A stretch of 6,625 nt of DNA, from the NCBI GenBank assembly GCA_001824325.1, contig MHXC01000011.1:1-6625 (forward strand), written 5' to 3'. The DNA is from Parcubacteria group bacterium RIFCSPHIGHO2_01_FULL_47_10b (lineage in GTDB: Bacteria; Patescibacteriota; Minisyncoccia; 2-01-FULL-47-10). Below are positions 1-4,960 of this stretch, in pieces. A program made the position numbers and the translations under genes. The notes under the pieces were generated by a model, which was not told where the DNA came from, did no database searches, and saw only the letters and a list, made by a program, of their open reading frames with translations. How positions within the stretch are numbered: position 1 is the stretch's first letter; every line of letters begins with the position of its first letter.

Positions 1-387
1 GTTTACGGCGTGTAGGTCTGCGAGGTTGCCGCCATGGATAGCAAGCGTATGTCTAATTTCAGCCAATGTTCGATTGTGATTGTCGGTTGATCCTTCGATG
101 ATTATGCCGATGCCGCCAGGGCCAAAAGCGCCAAAGGTAAATGATTGAAACTGGCCCGATGTTTTTCCGGCTGCTTTTGCCAGCGCGCGCTCAACATTTT
201 CCTTGGGCATATTTGCTTCGCGCGCCTTTTCGATCATAGTGCGAAGGAGCGGATTGCTGGATGGGTCTTGATTGTGTCTGGCGGCATTGCGAATATCTCG
301 CGCTATCTTAGCAAAGGCTTTGCCACGCTTTTTATCTTGCGCCTCTTTGCGGTGTTTGATGTTGGTGAATTTATTGTGGCGAGCCAT
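1..387 (-). CDS. yebC: YebC/PmpR-family regulator, partial (C-terminus off the window)
   Basis: This is the first 129 codons of a YebC/PmpR-family protein; the frame stays open at the window edge. The family was annotated as transcriptional regulators, and members are now also linked to relief of ribosome stalling at proline-rich stretches, so the exact role is open. Family signatures are clear: NIKHRKEAQDKKRGK at residues 9-23, the NP.LR..IEKAR.ANMPK.NVERA block at about 45-68, and a glycine-rich stretch with FGPGGIGIIIEGSTDNHNRT at 88-107. Full-length members have about 240 residues, so roughly half is missing. The ATG at 387-385 gives the canonical family N-terminus (MARHNKFTNIKHRK, compared with the usual MAGHSKW.NIKHRK). 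There is no evident Shine-Dalgarno sequence. It lies 163 nt downstream of the hypothetical gene, and a TATAAA at 419-424 could be its own promoter. In many bacteria yebC sits beside ruvC/ruvA/ruvB, which fits ruvB being nearby. Confidence 0.93.
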   Translation of the reverse strand, partial: MARHNKFTNIKHRKEAQDKKRGKAFAKIARDIRNAARHNQDPSSNPLLRTMIEKAREANMPKENVERALAKAAGKTSGQFQSFTFGAFGPGGIGIIIEGSTDNHNRTLAEIRHTLAIHGGNLADLHAVN

Positions 388-418
388 GCGCGGCTAAATA
401 AAGACAACTATCGTTTCA

Positions 419-424
419 TTTATA
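419..424 (-). promoter_or_regulatory. Possible -10 element (TATAAA) for the yebC-family gene
   Basis: TATAAA on the minus strand lies 31 nt upstream of the ATG, within the 163-nt gap between the hypothetical gene and the yebC-family gene. The -35 region (CTGGAT at a 17-nt spacing) is a poor match and there is no TG extension, so this is weak support. I see no terminator or other structure in the remainder of 388-550. Confidence 0.25.
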
Positions 425-550
425 CCTTATTTTTGAGAAAAATCCAGTGTTTTGTTAGAAATTATGCGAGGCATAGGACTAAAACTTAAAATAGCGTTAT
501 CCTCCGAAAAGGAAAACGATTTATTAAGAAGAAGTTCAGGTGGAATTGGT

Positions 551-847
551 CTACTCTGTTCCATCCGACCCCTCTTTCTTCTTCAAAAACATCTCGAGCA
601 TAGTTTCTTCGTGAGGCATTTTTGCCTTGAGATCCTCAAGTCGTCTCTGTTTTGTGGACCACTCTTCTAAAGAGAGTTTCGCCAGGCGAGTATCAACGTC
701 AGCCTTTTTGCCTTCAACAAGCACGTACTCCATTGCGGAAACGTCGTCAGCAAGTTCGTGGGTAAGTTGTTTATACTCTTCTAATTCTTCGGGCGTAAGA
801 CCCGTTTTACTTTCCTGTCTAGGACTTTGTCCTTCTTGAAATGGCAT
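551..847 (-). CDS. Hypothetical charged, helical 98-residue protein
   Basis: I do not recognise this family. The product is rich in Glu, Lys and Leu, has no membrane segment and no signal peptide. Two stretches look strongly helical: about residues 17-36 (LTPEELEEYKQLTHELADD) and about 53-90 (heptad-like Leu/Met spacing with alternating Lys/Arg and Glu). That suggests a short helical hairpin or coiled coil, perhaps an adaptor. The tail EGSDGTE is acidic and probably disordered. Reality as a gene is supported by orientation with all its neighbours, by the absence of a better frame and by a promoter-like region just upstream (see 875-902). The + strand frames over the same stretch are Ser/Cys-rich antisense translations. 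There is no Shine-Dalgarno sequence before the ATG at 847. Function is unknown. Confidence 0.6.
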   Translation of the reverse strand: MPFQEGQSPRQESKTGLTPEELEEYKQLTHELADDVSAMEYVLVEGKKADVDTRLAKLSLEEWSTKQRRLEDLKAKMPHEETMLEMFLKKKEGSDGTE

Positions 848-874
848 AAAAAGGCAATTATTTATTATACCCTT

Positions 875-902
875 ATTTTAGCTTGGGGGGGGGGCTTGTC
901 AA
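875..902 (-). promoter_or_regulatory. Promoter with a G10/C10 tract in its spacer
   Basis: Read on the minus strand there is a perfect -35, TTGACA (902-897), then a 16-nt spacer, then TAAAAT (880-875), five of six to the -10 consensus. Ten of the 16 spacer bases are one homopolymer (G885-G894 on the + strand). A perfect TATAAT also lies at 869-864, but it is 27 nt from TTGACA, too far for normal sigma70 use with the present tract. Transcription from TAAAAT would start near 868, about 20 nt before the ATG at 847. Because the tract forms most of the spacer, its length would set promoter strength. Confidence 0.55.
885..894. repeat. Homopolymer tract of ten G (+ strand)
   Basis: This is the longest homopolymer in the window, sitting in a promoter spacer in an AT-rich intergenic region. 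Such tracts mutate by slippage and underlie phase variation in some bacteria. They are also a common place for length errors in sequencing, so the count of ten should be treated with care. Confidence 0.9.
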
Positions 903-910
903 CGAATGAC

Positions 911-919
911 TGTGGATAA
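911..919 (-). promoter_or_regulatory. Perfect DnaA box (TTATCCACA)
   Basis: The + strand reads TGTGGATAA, the exact complement of the consensus DnaA box TTATCCACA. It lies 8 nt upstream of the -35 element of the 98-residue gene, in the 138-nt gap after the AbiEii gene. I see only one box, so this is not an origin. DnaA control of the neighbouring promoter is possible but is inference. Confidence 0.4.
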
Positions 920-985
920 GAGTAACGAAAATTACACTGCGTCTTCGAGGCGTTCCATTATATATTTCGAAGGTTAAAATTTTCT

Positions 986-1720
986 CTATAGGCTGCGAAT
1001 AAGGTCGCGTAGCAGCGCAAGGGTTTCCGACCTTAGTGTTTTTCGGATGGACTGGAATGTCGCAGGCGGAAGTAATGGGTTGAGGTCTTGGGAAATAATG
1101 GTGTCTGTAATTGTGTGATCGATGAACGCGACGAGTTTCTCGAAGAACTGCTTGGGCTCCATGCCAGTTCGTTCCGTAATCACCGCCTCATTATACCCAA
1201 ATCCCTGCACGAGAAACTGGTGGATGTCATAGAGATCGCGACCTGCAATGCCACCGGTTTTTGTATGGCGGTCCATTAATGCCACAAGTTTATTGGCAAA
1301 CATTGTTTCCCTTGTTTGAGCTGTTATAACACGGTCAATTTCGCTGCACTGCACTGTATCGTACTGATTGCTCGCAGGAGGCGGAAATGTCACGTCTATT
1401 TTGAGCGTGTTACGGAATTCTAGTTTGCCTGGGTATTTGAGAAAATATTGTAAACCTCGCTTGCTGTAGTCTTTCACCGTCAAGCCTAAATGAGAAAATA
1501 TGCGCTCAAGCGCCGCGCGGGCTTCGGGTAGTTCGCTTTTAGAACCCACGAAATCAAAATCTAGATCAATAGAGAAACGATCCAGCCAGCCAAGCATTGC
1601 AGCACAGGTGCCGCCCTTGAAATATAATAATGTGGCGAGCACTGGTTCGTCGTAGATAGCTGACAAAAGCCGGTACATCCATGCCTTATGGAGCGCGTCT
1701 TGTGGCGCGGGGATGATCAT
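986..1720 (-). CDS. abiEii: AbiEii-family nucleotidyltransferase toxin of a type IV AbiE toxin-antitoxin pair
   Basis: The 244-residue product belongs to the AbiEii/AbiGii nucleotidyltransferase (DNA polymerase beta fold) family. Known members are GTP-binding or NTP-transferring toxins paired with AbiEi; phage abortive infection and plasmid stabilisation are described for the family. The active-site pattern is intact: KGGT at 35-38, SIDLDF with D52 and D54, a third acidic residue D109 in LKIDVTF, K144 in ANKLVAL, and GRDLYDI at 160-166. The start was chosen at the ATG at 1720, which overlaps the AbiEi stop as ATGA (1720-1717), the usual coupling in this family. An in-frame ATG at 1792 would add 24 residues inside abiEi that look unrelated to the fold. 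There is no Shine-Dalgarno sequence, so translation probably depends on coupling to abiEi. It should act in the cytoplasm; the substrate is not deducible from sequence. Confidence 0.9.
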   Translation of the reverse strand: MIIPAPQDALHKAWMYRLLSAIYDEPVLATLLYFKGGTCAAMLGWLDRFSIDLDFDFVGSKSELPEARAALERIFSHLGLTVKDYSKRGLQYFLKYPGKLEFRNTLKIDVTFPPPASNQYDTVQCSEIDRVITAQTRETMFANKLVALMDRHTKTGGIAGRDLYDIHQFLVQGFGYNEAVITERTGMEPKQFFEKLVAFIDHTITDTIISQDLNPLLPPATFQSIRKTLRSETLALLRDLIRSL

Positions 1721-2307
1721 GATGGCGTAGTATAACGTTTTGGTGTAAATGGGTACCCAAGCGTTTTTTGGATTGCTTTGACGCGTGGCCAATTGATAGG
1801 CCCGTCAAAATAGACACGGGGATTAAAATAGAGCAGGTCGGCAATGGCACGCTCGGGTGTTGCCATGCGGATGCCGTCCTTGGTTTCGATACCAACGTCA
1901 TTGAAAAGGTAGCGATCTGCCAATTTGCGAACCCTGTATTGATTTTGGCCAACGTGAAATGTTTTCGAGACCGAGCCAACCAACGTATTATACGCTATAC
2001 CCTGCTGCATAATACCCGTGTTGCCCAGCACCGTCTCCGTGCTAATATAGCCATATGAATGGAGCGCCTTTAGTCCGAGATAGAGCGGGTTAATTGATGC
2101 GATTGGTTTGAGCGTGTAAAAACCGTTATAGGCACGATAGAGCAGTCCGCGCTTGTAATAGCGTTTGAGCGTGGTGTGCAAGGTATTTGTATTTGTAATA
2201 CCCCATGCATTAGCAAGATCGTTCGAATGAAACGCCATTTCGCCGATGCGCGCCAATGTCGCAAAACGGCTATCATTGCGCATGCGTCGTTTTTGTTTTC
2301 TGTACAT
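1717..2307 (-). CDS. abiEi: AbiEi-like antitoxin and autoregulator
   Basis: The 196-residue protein has the AbiEi layout. An N-terminal winged helix-turn-helix covers about residues 15-70, with 'F.SNDLANAWGI.N.NTL..TLKRYYKRGLLYRAYNGFYTL' character. The C-terminal antitoxin domain contains TPERAIADLLYFNP at about 149-162, typical of the family. AbiEi proteins repress their own promoter and neutralise AbiEii without direct binding (type IV). It is the first gene of a two-gene operon with abiEii (ATGA overlap). The ATG at 2307 lies inside a perfect palindrome, which fits autorepression. A second ATG at 2283 (residue 9) is an alternative start if the mRNA is not leaderless. The first eleven residues are very basic (KQKRRMR) and could be a DNA-contacting arm. 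The family call is strong; the exact antitoxin activity is inferred from the partner gene. Confidence 0.85.
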   Translation of the reverse strand: MYRKQKRRMRNDSRFATLARIGEMAFHSNDLANAWGITNTNTLHTTLKRYYKRGLLYRAYNGFYTLKPIASINPLYLGLKALHSYGYISTETVLGNTGIMQQGIAYNTLVGSVSKTFHVGQNQYRVRKLADRYLFNDVGIETKDGIRMATPERAIADLLYFNPRVYFDGPINWPRVKAIQKTLGYPFTPKRYTTPS

Positions 2308-2316
2308 ATATGTACA
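2301..2316. promoter_or_regulatory. Perfect 16-bp palindromic operator over the abiEi start
   Basis: TGTACATATATGTACA reads the same on both strands, with half-sites TGTACA around a TATA centre. It begins 1 nt after the -10 element and includes the abiEi ATG (2307-2305), so a bound dimer would block both transcription start and the start codon. AbiEi proteins are known to bind inverted repeats in their own promoters, making this the likely site of autorepression. Confidence 0.6.
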
Positions 2317-2317
2317 G

Positions 2318-2344
2318 TTTATACCAACTAAATACGAAAGTCAA
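2318..2344 (-). promoter_or_regulatory. abiE promoter with extended -10
   Basis: On the minus strand an extended -10, TGGTATAAA (2326-2318), is preceded by TTGACT (2344-2339). The spacer to TATAAA is 15 nt, or 17 nt if TAAACT (2321-2316) is the -10. Either choice puts the transcription start about 1-4 nt before the ATG at 2307, giving a leaderless or nearly leaderless mRNA. Confidence 0.5.
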
Positions 2345-2361
2345 TACCTCATTTATCGTTT

Positions 2362-2916
2362 TTATAGACCGCTCCGCGGCACATCATCATGGTGCCGATC
2401 CGGCTCGCCGCGCAAGCTACACATATAGTGGTCGCACTCTTGAAGAATGGCGTCTTTGGCTTGGTCTGCGTGAGGGACTTGGCGGAAGTAAAAGTCGCGG
2501 TTTGTGCCTGCTGTTTGGATATGGATGTCGGCGAATTTCAAAAATGTCGATAACATGCCCTTGGTTTCGATCGAGACGTCTTGCACCCGATCCAGTGTAA
2601 ACTCGGAATATTCACGATTAAATAGGCCATGCTGCTCTATTTCTAAAACACGCTTTGTGGTGACGACCCACACATCCAAATAGTAATTCATGAACGCGAT
2701 AAAATATTGCAACACGATCAATAATGTGAGCAATGAGGCGCCCCACAATATTAGGTCTCGGAAGAACGGCCGAAGATCAGCTATTACAACAAACCCAATC
2801 GCTGCGCTCCATACGACGAGGAGCAATAATACCGTAACAGCAATTTGCGACGCCGGCATAATCCAGTGTCTGCGGGCTTTTATAATAATTGGTTCATCGG
2901 CTGGGAGGGGGATCAT
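2362..2916 (-). CDS. PH-like (bPH2/DUF304) membrane protein
   Basis: The 184-residue protein resembles the bacterial pleckstrin-homology-like family bPH2 (DUF304, YdbS-like). Two membrane helices at about residues 20-46 and 56-78 form a hairpin. The PH-like domain at about 80-162 has the family pattern YLDVWVVTTKRVLEIEQHG, then F.REYSEFTLDRVQDVSIET and a final amphipathic helix (HADQAKDAILQ). The domain should face the cytoplasm. The tail after about 165 is charged and His-rich (EPDRHHDD). The role of these domains is not well established; protein binding at the membrane is the usual guess. The start ATG overlaps the stop of the upstream 84-residue membrane protein gene as ATGA (2916-2913), so the two are translationally coupled and probably form a complex or pathway. 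No terminator separates it from the abiE promoter 20-50 nt downstream. Confidence 0.85.
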   Translation of the reverse strand: MIPLPADEPIIIKARRHWIMPASQIAVTVLLLLVVWSAAIGFVVIADLRPFFRDLILWGASLLTLLIVLQYFIAFMNYYLDVWVVTTKRVLEIEQHGLFNREYSEFTLDRVQDVSIETKGMLSTFLKFADIHIQTAGTNRDFYFRQVPHADQAKDAILQECDHYMCSLRGEPDRHHDDVPRSGL

Positions 2917-3167
2917 AATGGGTAAGGGTTAAACTCGATATTGTCGGAACCCCCAAGGTTCCATGAATTCCATGGCACTGCGGCGAATAATGCAGACGAT
3001 ATTACAATAGCGACTGCTGCGATAATGATAATAACGACAACGATAATTGTATTGCGCTGGTGTTCGATAATGAGGCCAAAGCGGTATAGGTGATAGATCA
3101 CGAGGCCAACACCGGCGAGGAATATCAGGAGAAAGAGGAAGTACACAACCAGTCCAATGGCGAACAT
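2913..3167 (-). CDS. Small two-helix membrane protein, coupled to the PH-like gene
   Basis: The 84-residue product has two strong membrane segments at about residues 2-26 (FAIGLVVYFLFLLIFLAGVG) and 40-64 (a run of Ile and Val). They are joined by a short loop containing basic and aromatic residues (HLYRFG..IEHQRN). A hydrophilic tail, NLGGSDNIEFNPYPL, follows. I do not recognise the family. I chose the ATG at 3167, 4 nt after the ruvB stop. An upstream in-frame ATG at 3233 would overlap the ruvB coding sequence by 62 nt and add a Ser/Thr-rich stretch that looks like antisense-free frame noise. The neighbour order ruvB, this gene, PH-like gene, with a 4-nt gap and then ATGA, indicates a single operon. 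There is no Shine-Dalgarno sequence, so it is probably reinitiated from ruvB. Confidence 0.72.
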   Translation of the reverse strand: MFAIGLVVYFLFLLIFLAGVGLVIYHLYRFGLIIEHQRNTIIVVVIIIIAAVAIVISSALFAAVPWNSWNLGGSDNIEFNPYPL

Positions 3168-3171
3168 AGAG

Positions 3172-4200
3172 TTACATAAGAGGATTACGGCGGTCGAGGT
3201 TTGAGTGGTCGAGCGAACTGCCGAGGTGATCATAGGCGCGCTTGGTCACACTGCGGCCTTTTGGGGTTCGCGTAAGGAGCCCGCGCTGGAGCAGAAATGG
3301 CTCATACATGTCTTCGATGGTTTGGATATCCTCGGCTGTATGCGACGAGAGTGATTTAATGCCCACTGGCCCACCGTCAAATGTTTCGATAATGATGCGG
3401 AGGATTTGGCGGTCTTGGGCCTCGAGACCAAGATCGTCGATGCCCAGCAGTTCAAGTGTGCGGCGCGCGATATCGAGCGATATAGTGCCGTCTGCCTCGA
3501 CTTGTGCGACGTCGCGGGCGCGCTTTAAGAGGCGGTTTGCGATGCGGGGGGTAAATCGAGCACGACGGGAAAGTTCCTGTATAGCAGGCGGCTCGACAGC
3601 GACTTGCAATAGCGTTGCCGATCGTTTAATAATCTGTGCCAACTCGTCTTCGCTATAAAAATCAAGGTGATAATGCATGCCGAAGCGGCCTCGTAGCGGC
3701 GACGACAACATGGCAGCGCGCGTGGTTGCACCGATCAGCGTAAATGGCGCGAGGTCGAGTTTTAGCGTTTGAGCGGACGGGCCTTTGCCGATAATAATAT
3801 CCAGGGTGAATTCTTCGAGCGCGGAATAAAATACCTCTTCAATAGTCTTGTTGAGTCGGTGAATTTCGTCGATAAACAGGATGTCGCCTGCTTGCAGGTT
3901 GGTCAGCAGCGCCGCTAAGTCCCCCGCCCGCTCGAGCGCAGGACCCGAGGTGATTTTTAGGTTTCCGCCCATTTCGTGCGCAATAACATATGCAAGCGAT
4001 GTTTTGCCGAGGCCCGGCGGGCCGTATAGCAACACGTGTTCCAGCGGTTCATGTCGTTGCTTAGCCGCGCGCAGCGCAATAGAAAGGTTCTGCTTGATCT
4101 GGGGTTGGCCAACGTACTCGTCCAAAGTTTGCGGACGAAGCGCCATATCAAACGACGGAACTGCTTTATTCAATTGGGACACTACAGATTTACTTGACAT
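3172..4200 (-). CDS. ruvB: Holliday junction branch migration helicase RuvB
   Basis: The 342-residue length is normal for RuvB, the AAA+ motor that assembles as hexamers with RuvA and drives branch migration of Holliday junctions during recombination and repair. Walker A is GPPGLGKT at 60-67. Walker B is LFIDEIH at 108-114 with D111/E112. Sensor 1 is in LIGATTRAAML at 155-165, the arginine finger in SPLRGRFG is R170, and sensor 2 is in TPRIANRLL near 217-225. In that motif the usual Gly before TPRIANRLL is Phe. The C-terminal winged helix has the expected GGPVGIKSL and TIEDMYEPFLLQRGLL.RTPKGR blocks. The N-terminal ALRPQTLDEYVGQ matches the family. The start at 4200 sits 9-10 nt after the predicted transcription start. 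It heads an apparent operon with two membrane proteins. RuvA and RuvC are not in this window. Confidence 0.98.
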   Translation of the reverse strand: MSSKSVVSQLNKAVPSFDMALRPQTLDEYVGQPQIKQNLSIALRAAKQRHEPLEHVLLYGPPGLGKTSLAYVIAHEMGGNLKITSGPALERAGDLAALLTNLQAGDILFIDEIHRLNKTIEEVFYSALEEFTLDIIIGKGPSAQTLKLDLAPFTLIGATTRAAMLSSPLRGRFGMHYHLDFYSEDELAQIIKRSATLLQVAVEPPAIQELSRRARFTPRIANRLLKRARDVAQVEADGTISLDIARRTLELLGIDDLGLEAQDRQILRIIIETFDGGPVGIKSLSSHTAEDIQTIEDMYEPFLLQRGLLTRTPKGRSVTKRAYDHLGSSLDHSNLDRRNPLM

Positions 4201-4216
4201 TTCAGGATTATTTGCT

Positions 4217-4225
4217 ATAATACCA
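4217..4225 (-). promoter_or_regulatory. ruvB promoter, extended -10 (TGGTATTAT)
   Basis: TGGTATTAT on the minus strand is an extended -10 element, with TATTAT at 4222-4217 and no clear -35. Transcription would start near 4210, leaving a leader of about 10 nt before the ruvB ATG, too short for a Shine-Dalgarno sequence. A second extended -10, TGGTATAGT, lies 35 bp upstream (4260-4252). Confidence 0.5.
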
Positions 4226-4244
4226 TCATATTAGGATAGATGGT

Positions 4245-4263
4245 GATTGGCACTATACCAATC
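4245..4263. repeat. Inverted repeat GATTGG-N7-CCAATC over an upstream -10
   Basis: The six-base arms are perfect (4245-4250 and 4258-4263) around CACTATA. On the minus strand the site contains TGGTATAGT (4260-4252), an extended -10 element that could be a second ruvB promoter. The dyad could therefore be an operator for ruvB, for example a damage-responsive one. It does not resemble the LexA boxes I know, and the binding protein is unknown. Confidence 0.35.
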
Positions 4264-4297
4264 CACACAACTGATCTGAGAGATAGCTATATGAGGC

Positions 4298-4320
4298 CCC
4301 GCACTGTTCTTACAGGCGGG
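4298..4320. repeat. Strong hairpin: CCCGC + CTGT stem with 4-nt loop
   Basis: On the + strand CCCGC pairs with GCGGG, then one bulged A, then CTGT pairs with ACAG around the loop TCTT. The nine-pair stem is stable on either strand. No T-tract follows on either side, so it is not an ordinary intrinsic terminator. It lies between ruvB and the larger inverted-repeat element and might belong to the ruvB leader if transcription starts further upstream. Confidence 0.5.
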
Positions 4321-4351
4321 TGTTCTATTGTTGCTATTAGTATTGTAGCAC

Positions 4352-4517
4352 AAGATCCTCTCACCTGCAGGCAGGCAAGGAGTCTAAGATAGAGCGTGGG
4401 TGCATCCCGGCGCCTCGCTTGTTCGAGCCCCGCTGGGACATTCCTTTGGTAGATTCTTTCCGCGGGCCAGTCCCGCGTCACTCTCTAGGTTCTGCCTGCA
4501 GGTAAGGGGATTTTTTT
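4352..4517 (+). ncRNA. Candidate structured RNA or inverted-repeat element of unknown family
   Basis: Two arms (4352-4374 and 4492-4514) can form a stem of about 22 pairs. The core ACCTGCAGGCAG / CTGCCTGCAGGT is 12 perfect pairs; outside it are one mismatch and then ten more pairs with two or three G-U. The right arm runs directly into seven T (4511-4517), so on the + strand this looks like a closing helix followed by a termination tract. Inside are a hairpin at 4405-4438 (TCCCGGCG with CGCTGGGA, then CTCG/CGAG around CTTGTT) and a perfect hairpin CGCGGG-CCAGT-CCCGCG at 4461-4477. The region is GC-rich against AT-rich flanks. I could not match it to RNase P RNA, tmRNA, SRP RNA or 6S RNA by their conserved motifs. 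A non-autonomous mobile element with terminal inverted repeats is the alternative. It would be the only + strand transcript in the window. Upstream, TATTAG at 4335 and TATTGT at 4341 are weak -10 candidates. Confidence 0.4.
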
Positions 4518-4535
4518 GTTGTATAAAAAAAGCGC

Positions 4536-4820
4536 TCAAACAAACAAAACAAGAAGTCCGATGATAATGAATGCCGTCCCCCAATAAAGAGGTTTTGTCG
4601 GGGGACGCTTAGATATTATTAGTCCTCCAACAATTGGAATAAAAAGAAACACTGCAAAAAAGAGGGCGGCGACACCGACTGCAATGGACATAGCGACAAG
4701 GGTTTCGTACCACGGATAAATCGCAAGATTATCGACGAAATAAGAGCCGATTGTTTCAATAGCTACTAACGCAGAACCGATAACCGATGACAGGAAAAAG
4801 ATGCCGGCTAGGATTTTCAT
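4536..4820 (-). CDS. Small membrane protein, three or four helices
   Basis: The 94-residue product is almost all membrane: segments at about residues 3-23, 41-70 (possibly split near the central Gly/Ala stretch) and 76-94. The positively charged loop ISKRPPTKPLYW before the last helix should be cytoplasmic, which puts the N-terminus inside as well. I do not recognise the family. The N-terminus MKILAGIFFL and the pattern of a basic loop followed by Y-G-A-F and a last helix resemble the 113-residue protein at 6555-6214 (MKIIARIFLI; LRKKTLPSRTIFYGIAF). It may therefore be a distant paralogue lacking the Cys-containing loop. The start has no Shine-Dalgarno sequence. It is separated from the preceding toxin gene by a gap with a dyad site and a possible promoter. 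Function unknown. Confidence 0.7.
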   Translation of the reverse strand: MKILAGIFFLSSVIGSALVAIETIGSYFVDNLAIYPWYETLVAMSIAVGVAALFFAVFLFIPIVGGLIISKRPPTKPLYWGTAFIIIGLLVLFV

Positions 4821-4873
4821 ACTTCAAAAAGAGTATTATTCGTTTCTATAATTTTCATAACCACTTTTGGACT

Positions 4874-4902
4874 ATCGTATTCATATGTATAAGTCTATAC
4901 AA
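4874..4902 (-). promoter_or_regulatory. Possible promoter for the 94-residue membrane protein gene
   Basis: On the minus strand TTGTAT (4902-4897), a 17-nt spacer and TACGAT (4879-4874) make a moderate sigma70 match. The -35 lies inside the 16-bp dyad at 4886-4901, so a protein bound there would occlude it. Transcription would start near 4867, about 47 nt before the ATG. Confidence 0.3.
4886..4901. promoter_or_regulatory. 16-bp dyad TGTATA-AGTC-TATACA, operator-like
   Basis: The perfect six-base arms are separated by four bases, the same 6-4-6 layout and nearly the same half-site (TGTAYA) as the abiEi palindrome at 2301-2316. It lies between the second AbiEii gene and the 94-residue membrane protein gene. 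A regulator of the AbiEi kind, perhaps AbiEi itself, could bind it; that is inference. Confidence 0.4.
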
Positions 4903-4960
4903 TGTTTATATATAGATCAGCTATTAATTTATAATGTCACGTCAACCCCACCGCCACATC

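Larger units (their letters stand above)
4201..4535. other. 335-nt gene-free region upstream of ruvB
   Basis: I find no credible protein here. Short frames exist on the minus strand (4481-4287, and one running from 4584) but their products are Arg/Pro/Cys-rich and typical of translated structured RNA. The region holds, from ruvB outward, the ruvB promoter, an inverted repeat (4245-4263), a hairpin (4298-4320) and the inverted-repeat element (4352-4517). Confidence 0.6.

Noticed and set aside
145..489. + strand reading frame of 114 codons
   Set aside because: It is antisense to the well-supported yebC-family gene and gives a Cys/Phe/Arg-rich product with no recognisable features.
864..902. 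TTGACA with the perfect TATAAT at 864-869 as the active promoter
   Set aside because: The 27-nt spacing is too long for sigma70 with the tract as sequenced; TAAAAT at 875-880 fits at 16 nt. I keep TATAAT only as a possible alternative if the tract contracts.
945..972. CTTCGA...TCGAAG inverted repeat after the first AbiEii gene, as a terminator
   Set aside because: Only six pairs around a 16-nt loop and no T-tract on the minus strand after it.
1721..1792. Upstream ATG that would add 24 residues to AbiEii
   Set aside because: It would lie within abiEi, the added residues do not look like family sequence, and the ATGA overlap at 1720-1717 is the expected arrangement.
3168..3233. Longer start for the 84-residue membrane protein
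   Set aside because: The extension overlaps the ruvB C-terminus by 62 nt and is hydrophilic Ser/Thr-rich sequence before the first membrane helix; the ATG at 3167 follows the ruvB stop directly.
3242..4234. + strand reading frames of 138 and 117 codons
   Set aside because: Both are antisense to ruvB, whose protein is conserved throughout; their Ser/Arg-rich products are shadows.
4375..4447. tRNA-like stretch on the + strand (GATAGAGC, then GTTCGAG about 27 nt later)
   Set aside because: The spacing resembles D-arm to T-loop, but the T-stem (GCTTG against CCCGC) has two mismatches, no proper anticodon arm with a T33 forms, and no acceptor stem pairs with TGGGACA. A decayed tRNA is possible but not supportable.
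4352..4517. Element at 4352-4517 as SRP RNA, RNase P RNA, tmRNA, 6S RNA or an integron attC site
   Set aside because: I could not find the GGAAGG/AGCA core of SRP RNA, the GAGGAAAGTCC or ACAGAA of RNase P, the tmRNA tRNA-like ends, or RYYYAAC/GTTRRRY attC ends. GCGGGCCAGTCCC recalls 6S RNA of enterobacteria, but here it is a simple perfect hairpin at the wrong end of the molecule.
4287..4584. Short minus-strand reading frames (64 and 66 codons) over the RNA-like element
   Set aside because: They start and end in the inverted repeats, have Arg/Pro/Cys-rich composition typical of translated structured RNA, and one overlaps the end of the 94-residue gene.
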